Shown piece by piece: positions 4,454 through 9,469 of a stretch of DNA of 9,469 bases. The first letter of the stretch is position 1. The number at the start of each line of letters is the position of its first letter. This stretch comes from Microcaldota archaeon. GTDB taxonomy: Archaea > Micrarchaeota > Micrarchaeia > Micrarchaeales > CABMGC01. Both the position numbers and the translations under genes were made by a program. The stretch covers positions 1 through 9,469 of the forward strand of contig DAHVAU010000063.1 in the NCBI GenBank assembly GCA_027314465.1, read 5' to 3'. The notes beneath the pieces were generated by a model that worked only from the letters and a program-made list of their open reading frames with translations, was not told where the DNA came from and did not search any database.

Positions 4454-5839
4454 ATGAGGAAGATGAACCTAATCCCGATGCTCAAGCCCGATTCCGTTGC
4501 GATAATAGGCGCTTCTCGCGATCCAGACAAGGTCGGGCACGTCATACTGCAGAATTACATAAATGCGGGGTACTCTGGCAGGCTTTATGCGGTAAACAAG
4601 AAAGCGGACGGTGACATAATGGGAGTGAAGACGTTCGTCAGCGTCGCAGACATAAAAGACAAGATAGACCTGGCAGTGATTGCAGTGCCTGCCCAGTTCG
4701 TCCCTAAGGTCCTGGAGGAATGCGGCAAGGCAGGGGTGAGGACTGCCGTAGTTGTAAGCGGCGGGTTTGCGGAGATTGGCAATACTCAGCTGCAGGACGA
4801 GATGGTCAGCATCGCAGAGAAATACGCCATGCCCACACTCGGGCCAAATTGCCTTGGCGTAATGGACCCCAGATCTAGGATAGACACATTGTTCCTGCCC
4901 ACCTACAAGCTGAGCAGGCCCAGGGTTGGCGGAGTCAGTTTCGTTTGCCAGAGCGGCGCTGTAGGCAGCACGGTGCTTGACCTCATCTCAGGGGAGGGGT
5001 TCGGTCTGTCGAAGTTCATATCGTACGGGAATGCTGCACATGTTGACGAGGTCGACATACTAAACTACCTGATGGATGACGAAGAGACCAAGGTAGTAAT
5101 AATGTATATCGAGGGCATAAAGCGCGGCAAGGAGTTCATAGAGATAGCAAAGAAGATAACCAAGAAAAAGCCTGTTGTGGTGCTGAAGGCCGGAAGGACT
5201 GCAGCCGGCACAGCCGCAGCGCATTCACATACAGCTGCGCTGGCAGGCAGCTATGAGGCGCATGAAGCCCTGTTCAGGCAGTACGGTTTCACTATAGCAG
5301 AGGACCTTGGCGATCTTTTGAACTACGCAAAGATACTGAGTTCCGAAACGTTCCCGAAAGGAAACCGAACAATGATAATCACCAACGGAGGCGGCACCGG
5401 AGTGCTGGTTGCCGACGCAATAGGCAGCTCCGGCATACTCGCCATGGCCCAGCTGGGCCAAAAGCAGTCAATCTATCTGAGGAAATCAATGCCGCCACTG
5501 GTCAACATAAGAAATCCGCTGGACCTGGCCGGAGATGCTGATGATAAGAGGTACGAGACAGCTCTTGCCACCATTACAAGCGACGATAACGTTGACATGA
5601 TCATAGTCATAGCCCTGTTCCAGACTCCTGGCGCGGATTCAAGAGTCGCAGCAAAGCTTGTGAACTTCAAGGACCGCACAGACAAGCCTATGATAGTGCT
5701 TAGCATCGGCGCGGAATACACTCAGATGCATAGGATAATGATGGAGAGCGCCGGCCTTCCTGTATATGACTCACCATCAGCCGCGGTACGCTCTCTTGCC
5801 GAACTGCTAAAGTACGCTAACTATAGAAACAGGGCATAG
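4454..5839 (+). CDS. acdA: ADP-forming acetyl-CoA synthetase, alpha subunit
   Basis: The alpha subunit has 461 residues, matching the family's usual 455-465. The domains in order are: a CoA-binding Rossmann domain opening with SVAIIGASRDPDKVGH (14-29) and containing VSGGFAE (101-107); a succinyl-CoA-ligase-like flavodoxin domain with LGPNCLGVMDP (129-139) and VCQSGAVGSTVLD (164-176); and a third ligase domain from about 305 (IITNGGGTGVLVAD). The phosphorylated histidine should be H259 in the SHTAALAGS motif, which passes phosphate between the acyl phosphate at this subunit and ADP on the beta subunit. The frame stays open upstream to 4343, but that stretch overlaps acdB in another frame and reads as unrelated peptide, so I start at 4454 after GTGATC. 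As a separate gene after acdB it represents the two-subunit form rather than the fused one. It is convergent with mre11. Confidence 0.93.
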   Translation: MRKMNLIPMLKPDSVAIIGASRDPDKVGHVILQNYINAGYSGRLYAVNKKADGDIMGVKTFVSVADIKDKIDLAVIAVPAQFVPKVLEECGKAGVRTAVVVSGGFAEIGNTQLQDEMVSIAEKYAMPTLGPNCLGVMDPRSRIDTLFLPTYKLSRPRVGGVSFVCQSGAVGSTVLDLISGEGFGLSKFISYGNAAHVDEVDILNYLMDDEETKVVIMYIEGIKRGKEFIEIAKKITKKKPVVVLKAGRTAAGTAAAHSHTAALAGSYEAHEALFRQYGFTIAEDLGDLLNYAKILSSETFPKGNRTMIITNGGGTGVLVADAIGSSGILAMAQLGQKQSIYLRKSMPPLVNIRNPLDLAGDADDKRYETALATITSDDNVDMIIVIALFQTPGADSRVAAKLVNFKDRTDKPMIVLSIGAEYTQMHRIMMESAGLPVYDSPSAAVRSLAELLKYANYRNRA

Positions 5840-5852
5840 GCAAGCGGACCAA

Positions 5853-5866
5853 CGCGCATTGGCGCG
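5853..5866. terminator. GC hairpin between convergent genes
   Basis: CGCGC (5853-5857) and GCGCG (5862-5866) form a 5-bp GC-only stem with the loop ATTG. It lies in the 39-base gap between the 3' ends of acdA and mre11. No T run follows on either strand. It may act as a transcript end or RNA-stabilising structure for both units. Confidence 0.35.
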
Positions 5867-5878
5867 CCCCTGGCAGGC

Positions 5879-7078
5879 TCAGGATTCTAGCAGCTCCTCG
5901 AGCGCCTTGGCCACTGCCTTATCCTTGCTCTGTTCAGAACTTAGTATATCAAGCAGCTCTACCGGGCTTATCCTTCCAGTATCAGTGCCGCTCTCCTTTA
6001 TCTTCTCAAGGAATATGCCTATGCCGTAGTCCTTCACCGACATCTTCTCGAAGGCCACTCTCTCCCTAGTGTAGACGCTGCGCACGGCATCCTCGGTGAT
6101 GCCGGATTTTGATACCTCTACTACTGCCCTGCCCTCGTATCTCCTCGCCATGTCGTTCAGATCCATCTCAACGCTGGATCCCCTGGGTATATTTCCCTCG
6201 ATCACCACGCGTATGACCGGCCTGTCATTTGCGCCGCCTATCATGCTCTCTATGCCTGCCTCCACCGCAGAGACCACCTCGCCGCTGCCAAACTTGCCCA
6301 CATCAATCTTCTGCATGACGAACCTTCTAGAATTTATCCTCACGTACTCGTAGGACATTGACTTTGTGTCATACACATAGAAGCCCTTCGCCTCCTGCTC
6401 GCCCTCCTTTAGCTGAGTGAGCACCGTGCTGCCAGGTATCAGCAGCTTCTTTCCGTGCACCGTGGCCTCCACTCTGCCGTGTATGTGCCCGCACACGTAT
6501 AGGTCGAAGCCCTGCGGCAGCTCTTCAAGCCTCATGAAGTCCTCGTTGAACGGCAGGAGCTCGTAAAGAGACTCATGGAACACGAACACATTGAACATCC
6601 CCTTGACAGGAACCGGGTTTATCTCGCAGACCACCTGTCTGAAGCGCTCGTCGGCTATGCCCCCTATGCCTCTCACCGCCAGTTTTTCGCCTTCTGATTC
6701 TATTATTGCCGTTGCATTGCTGATGTCTACCAGCAGCCCTGCCAGGCCCAGTATGTCAACGGGGTCGGCTGCGTCCTTGGCCCTGCGCTCATGAGTTCCT
6801 GGGATTGCTATTATTGGCACGCTGGTGTACGGCTGCCCCTCCCCTGAGAACTCTATTGTCTTGGCCTTCCATTCCCTCCTAGAAAGGTTCCTGAACAGGT
6901 TTATCGCTTCAGCAATCACGTCAGGCTCCGGGGCCCTGCTGTCGAATATGTCTCCCGGTATTATCATCACATCGGCCATTGATGCTGCCTTTGAGAGCGC
7001 CTCCTCAGCCTGCCTGAACGCGTCATCCCTGAACCTGCCGTATCCGAGGTGGAAGTCCGATAGTATGGCGATCCTCAT
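5879..7078 (-). CDS. mre11: DNA double-strand break repair nuclease Mre11
   Basis: This is a 399-residue calcineurin-like phosphoesterase of the Mre11/SbcD family, the Mn-dependent exo/endonuclease that with Rad50 opens and trims broken DNA ends. The motifs are DFHLG (D8, H10), GDIFD (D43), GTHE (94-97), HESLYELLP (H168) and CGHIHG (H198, H200), with spacing close to Pyrococcus Mre11. The third motif is normally GNHD. Here the metal-binding Asn is Thr95, which is odd because the other ligands are intact. Residues from about 255 to 399 form a capping domain and a C-terminal helical region (SPVELLDILSSEQSKDKAVAKALEELLES in part), the place where Mre11 binds the Rad50 coiled-coil base. A strong SD, AAGGAGG (7087-7093), lies within the last codons of cdc6 and 8 bases before the ATG. 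The gene is last in the minus-strand operon, and no rad50, herA or nurA is nearby. Confidence 0.9.
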   Translation of the reverse strand: MRIAILSDFHLGYGRFRDDAFRQAEEALSKAASMADVMIIPGDIFDSRAPEPDVIAEAINLFRNLSRREWKAKTIEFSGEGQPYTSVPIIAIPGTHERRAKDAADPVDILGLAGLLVDISNATAIIESEGEKLAVRGIGGIADERFRQVVCEINPVPVKGMFNVFVFHESLYELLPFNEDFMRLEELPQGFDLYVCGHIHGRVEATVHGKKLLIPGSTVLTQLKEGEQEAKGFYVYDTKSMSYEYVRINSRRFVMQKIDVGKFGSGEVVSAVEAGIESMIGGANDRPVIRVVIEGNIPRGSSVEMDLNDMARRYEGRAVVEVSKSGITEDAVRSVYTRERVAFEKMSVKDYGIGIFLEKIKESGTDTGRISPVELLDILSSEQSKDKAVAKALEELLES

Positions 7079-7081
7079 GTG

Positions 7082-8278
7082 CTACGCCTCCTTGTTGAGT
7101 GTACGCTCTATCGTATCCTTTATCTTTCCGGGCTGGTATGACAGCTTTATCAATTTCGTGTGCCCCCTTATGCCCTTCCCTGATTCGTACGACACTATTA
7201 TGCCCTGCATGTCGAGATCGGCTATGTACTTCCTGTACCACCTTGAGCTCTTCGCTTCCTTCTGAAGGGAGTTGGCCACCGACACGTACTTGTCGTAGAT
7301 GTCGCCGCTGAACAGGTACATCTCCCCATCCTCATTTAGCCTTTTGTATCTGCTGCCCTGCAGCGACAGCAGCGCTATGGCATACACTATAAGTTTCTGG
7401 TGCTCCGGAAGAGTGTTGATGAGCTCGTAGGCTATGTCCTCCTCAGCGTACTTGGCAGCCTCGTTGACCTGGTCAGGGCCGACGATATCAAGGCCGTTCT
7501 CCTCGACTATTTCTCCGGCCCTTGATATTATCTTCAGCGCAAGCCTTGCGTCACCGCTCTCCTTTGCTGCTATGGCTGCGGAGAGGTTTATCGCGGCCTG
7601 GTCTACCATGCCTTTCTTGAAACCAACCTCAACCCTCTCCTTTATTATCTGCGCGAGCTCGTTGGAATTGTACGGGGGAAACAGCATCTCGTTCTCATAG
7701 AGCGTGGACAGGCTCCTTGGGTCCAGCTCTTCCTTGAAGCTCACCTTGTTCGATATCCCAAGTATCGTTATGCCGCCAGACTTGATGTCGCTGTTAGCCC
7801 TGGTAAGGGTGTAGATAAGGTCATCAAGGTCCTTTACGACGTCTATCTCGTCCAGAGCCACGACCAGGACCTTGCCGTCCTCCTCTATCCAGCTTATTAT
7901 TCTCTCGTAGATGTCAACGATGCCGTATCCCCTCTTCGCATAAAGAGGCAGATAGTCGCTTACTATCTTCTGCAGCACCCTGTATCTAGAATTGTAGATC
8001 CTGCAGTTTATGTATGAGATGTGGGCCTTTGATACGGGAAGGTTCTTCACCCTCTCTATGACGTTCTTAATGCACGACGTCTTTCCGGTGCCGGTCTTGC
8101 CGTATACGAATACATTGCGCCCCCGTTCCCCCCGCAGAGATGGGGTCAGGTATTTTGCTATCTCCTGTATCTGCTTGTCCCTGAAGATGAGGTTGTGCGG
8201 CACATAATGGGGGGACAGCACTTCACGGTTTGCAAAGACCTTTGATTCCTTGAACATATCCTCAAAGGGCTCAGCCAA
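7082..8278 (-). CDS. cdc6: Orc1/Cdc6 replication initiator (AAA+ ATPase)
   Basis: This 398-residue protein is a full-length archaeal Orc1/Cdc6, which binds replication origins and loads the MCM helicase. The AAA+ features are: Walker A GKTGTGKT (60-67), Walker B VVALDEID (139-146), sensor 1 GISN (N177), LDPRSLSTL with R188 as probable arginine finger, FPPY, and sensor 2 GDARLAL (R245). A C-terminal winged-helix DNA-binding domain covers about 285-390. The start is a TTG at 8278. GGTGAT (8284-8289) precedes it at the same spacing as other starts here, and the in-frame ATG seven codons later has no such signal. It lies 12 bases after the Mrp-like gene and 3 bases before mre11, so all three are probably one transcript. 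I see no clear origin recognition box nearby. Confidence 0.93.
   Translation of the reverse strand: MAEPFEDMFKESKVFANREVLSPHYVPHNLIFRDKQIQEIAKYLTPSLRGERGRNVFVYGKTGTGKTSCIKNVIERVKNLPVSKAHISYINCRIYNSRYRVLQKIVSDYLPLYAKRGYGIVDIYERIISWIEEDGKVLVVALDEIDVVKDLDDLIYTLTRANSDIKSGGITILGISNKVSFKEELDPRSLSTLYENEMLFPPYNSNELAQIIKERVEVGFKKGMVDQAAINLSAAIAAKESGDARLALKIISRAGEIVEENGLDIVGPDQVNEAAKYAEEDIAYELINTLPEHQKLIVYAIALLSLQGSRYKRLNEDGEMYLFSGDIYDKYVSVANSLQKEAKSSRWYRKYIADLDMQGIIVSYESGKGIRGHTKLIKLSYQPGKIKDTIERTLNKEA
7087..7093 (-). promoter_or_regulatory. Canonical ribosome binding site AAGGAGG before mre11
   Basis: AAGGAGG on the minus strand encodes part of the terminal NKEA of Cdc6 and lies 8 bases before the mre11 ATG. 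It is the best canonical SD in front of a gene in the window and fixes this start. Confidence 0.75.
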
Positions 8279-8283
8279 GTCAT

Positions 8284-8289
8284 CACCAC
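8284..8289 (-). promoter_or_regulatory. Ribosome binding site GGTGAT deciding the TTG start of cdc6
   Basis: On the minus strand GGTGAT lies in the gap after the upstream TAG (8291-8293). Seven bases separate its GG from the TTG. An ATG overlapping the site (8281-8283) is in another frame, so TTG is the best start. Confidence 0.6.
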
Positions 8290-8290
8290 A

Positions 8291-9100
8291 CTAACCTGTT
8301 ATTCTCTTGAGTATACTTATAAACTCTTGCCTTATCTCATCATCCTCGTCAACCGGCACCTTCCCGGCGTCGGCAAATTCGCTGAATTTCCTGCTGAACT
8401 TTATTGTGCCAAGCACGTCACACTTAAGCTCCTGTGCAACAGTGGCCGAACCTTTAGGAGTCCCATCAGACATCGTCTCCACAACTCCAAGCACTGCGGT
8501 GTTGAGCCTCTTTGCCATAAGCCCTGACCTTAGCGCGTTCACTGCTGCCACCCTGTCAGGGGTGGTGACAAGCACGAATCCATCCAGATCAAGCAGCTGT
8601 ATGAGCGAGAGCGGCGCATCGCTCGTTCCAGGAGACAGATCTATTATGAGGTAATCGAGCTCTCCCCACTCGGCGTTCTCCAGGAACTCCCTTATCATCT
8701 TGCCTATCAATGGCCCACGCCATACTATCGGCTTGCTGGCCTCATCAAGGAACATTGCCGTGGACAGGATCTTTATGCCATCGTGTTCAACGGGCTTGAG
8801 CGGGTACTCGTCAGAGAACCTGCCCTCCACGCCCAGAAACAGGGTAACGTTTGGGCAGTCAATGTCGGCATCAAGCAGGCCGACCTTGAATCCCATTCTC
8901 TTAAGCGTATATGCGGTGTTGACCGCTACCGTGGTCTTGCCTACCCCTCCCTTGGCGCTGTATATGCCTATTCTGTGCTTTATTCCGCAGAGCTTCTGCC
9001 TTATGTTCTTCTTCTGCTCAATCACCTGCAGTATGGAAGGGTGCATCTGTCTTGGAATGCTACTTTCTACCGGAGTAGGGGCTTGAGGTTGTTCAGCCAT
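8291..9100 (-). CDS. Mrp/NBP35-family P-loop ATPase lacking the CxxC motif
   Basis: The protein has 269 residues. After a Pro-rich, probably disordered N-terminus (1-20) and a helix come the deviant Walker A SAKGGVGKTT (48-57, signature K50 and K55), DADIDCPN (77-84), WRGPLIGKMIREFL (127-140) and the Walker B region DYLIIDLSPGTSD (149-161). WRGP...ELDYLIID...PGT is characteristic of Mrp/ApbC/NBP35 iron-sulfur carriers rather than plain ParA or MinD. However, after GVVETMS (205-211), where the family normally has a CPxC cluster-binding pair, the chain reads DGTPKGSATV. The only cysteines are C38, C82 and C227. It probably hydrolyses ATP as a dimer, but binding an iron-sulfur cluster in the usual way seems unlikely. 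It is first in an operon with cdc6 and mre11. The ATG lies a few bases from the expected transcription start and has no SD. Confidence 0.85.
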   Translation of the reverse strand: MAEQPQAPTPVESSIPRQMHPSILQVIEQKKNIRQKLCGIKHRIGIYSAKGGVGKTTVAVNTAYTLKRMGFKVGLLDADIDCPNVTLFLGVEGRFSDEYPLKPVEHDGIKILSTAMFLDEASKPIVWRGPLIGKMIREFLENAEWGELDYLIIDLSPGTSDAPLSLIQLLDLDGFVLVTTPDRVAAVNALRSGLMAKRLNTAVLGVVETMSDGTPKGSATVAQELKCDVLGTIKFSRKFSEFADAGKVPVDEDDEIRQEFISILKRITG

Positions 9101-9125
9101 TCAATCAATACTATCTTGCTGTCAG

Positions 9126-9136
9126 ATAATATAAAA
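9126..9136 (-). promoter_or_regulatory. TATA box of the mrp-cdc6-mre11 operon
   Basis: On the minus strand TTTTATATTAT lies about 31 bases before the ATG at 9100. Transcription would start near 9105, giving a leader of only about five bases. No SD is present, which agrees with leaderless translation. Confidence 0.6.
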
Positions 9137-9178
9137 GGCGTCGGTACATTGCGACCTGTGCAGTGATGTGGGAGCCAA

Positions 9179-9186
9179 TTTATTAT
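9179..9186 (+). promoter_or_regulatory. TATA box of the pilin-like gene
   Basis: TTTATTAT is centred about 26 bases before the ATG at 9209, so the transcript should begin at or next to the start codon. No SD is seen between them. Confidence 0.6.
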
Positions 9187-9208
9187 TTACCTTCCATATG
9201 TTAGACCA

Positions 9209-9469
9209 ATGACCAGTTGCCGGTTATCTGCCAGGCGCCTAAAAGCGCAGTCCGCCATGGAATACCTCATGACGTACGGCTGGGCCATACTAATCATTGC
9301 TGTAGTGCTGGTCGCTCTTTATTCCCTGGGAGTTTTCAACCCTGCCAATTTCGCCCCAAAGGCGCAGCCTGGCGCATGCCAGGTCTCCCGTACTGCTGCA
9401 GGAATAAATCTTGAGGGTCAGTGCAACAATGCACTGCCAGAATTCATACCACAGTTCAACGGCCAGAGC
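9209..9469 (+). CDS. Class III signal peptide protein (type IV pilin-like), 3' end outside the window
   Basis: The first 87 codons are present and no stop is reached. Residues 7-43 carry the archaeal class III signal: a basic stretch ARRLKA, then QSAMEYLMTYGWAI and a hydrophobic helix to about residue 43. A prepilin peptidase of the PibD/FlaK type would cut after A13, leaving Q14 at +1 and E18 at +5, the conserved glutamate of type IV pilins. The hydrophobic segment would form the filament core. The following region (44-87) is Pro/Ala/Asn-rich with C57 and C72, which might form a disulfide outside the cell. QSAMEYLMTYGWAI is a widespread archaeal motif, so the class call is firm. Whether this is an adhesion pilin or another surface protein is open. 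The ATG at 9209 is chosen for its leaderless spacing to the TATA box. ATG 9257 would lose the cleavage site. Confidence 0.85.
   Translation, partial: MTSCRLSARRLKAQSAMEYLMTYGWAILIIAVVLVALYSLGVFNPANFAPKAQPGACQVSRTAAGINLEGQCNNALPEFIPQFNGQS

Noticed and set aside
9101..9208. Replication origin near the cdc6 operon promoter.
   Set aside because: There are no repeated origin recognition boxes or extended AT-rich unwinding element. The AT-rich parts are explained by the two promoters.

Overview
The window is archaeal. Archaeal RNase P protein subunits, a SsoSSB-like single-strand binding protein, a beta-CASP RNA nuclease of the CPSF type, the two-subunit ADP-forming acyl-CoA synthetase, Mre11, Orc1/Cdc6 and a class III (type IV pilin) signal peptide all occur here. 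Genes are tightly packed, often with ATGA overlaps, and TATA-type promoters sit about 25 bases before start codons. Short proteins and a mixed, rearranged gene order would suit a small-genome DPANN archaeon such as a Micrarchaeota/ARMAN-type organism. That lineage guess is inference and no marker here proves it.

Layout. (1) Positions 1-950, plus strand: the tail of an unknown gene, possibly prefoldin beta, then RNase P subunits Rpp30 (TTG start) and Pop5, overlapping by ATGA. (2) 951-1354: a roughly 400-base gap with short hairpins, an 8-bp perfect inverted repeat abutting a TATA box, and a possible leaderless mini-ORF. (3) 1355-1702, plus: an OB-fold SSB with an acidic tail, ended by a T-rich terminator. 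(4) 1742-3016, minus: a beta-CASP ribonuclease resembling aCPSF2. It is divergent, across a 51-base AT-rich double promoter, from (5) 3068-5839, plus: a tail-anchored winged-helix protein, then the beta and alpha subunits of ADP-forming acetyl-CoA synthetase. (6) 5879-9100, minus: a three-gene unit read as Mrp-like ATPase, Orc1/Cdc6, Mre11. (7) 9209 to the end, plus: the start of a pilin-like secreted protein.

How the genes work together. The RNase P pair matures tRNA 5' ends and the beta-CASP enzyme processes or degrades RNA. The synthetase makes ATP from acyl-CoA. Its operon opens with what looks like a membrane-tethered DNA-binding protein, which is the most unusual arrangement in the window. 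The minus-strand unit joins replication initiation (Cdc6) and break repair (Mre11) with a Mrp/NBP35-type ATPase that lacks the family's CxxC metal-binding motif.

Translation signals follow a pattern. Genes at operon heads mostly look leaderless, with a TATA box about 25-30 bases upstream and no Shine-Dalgarno (SD). Internal genes, and SSB, carry SD sequences, frequently of the GGTGAT(C) type matching the 3' tail of 16S rRNA. No CRISPR array, insertion sequence, tRNA or rRNA was recognised.
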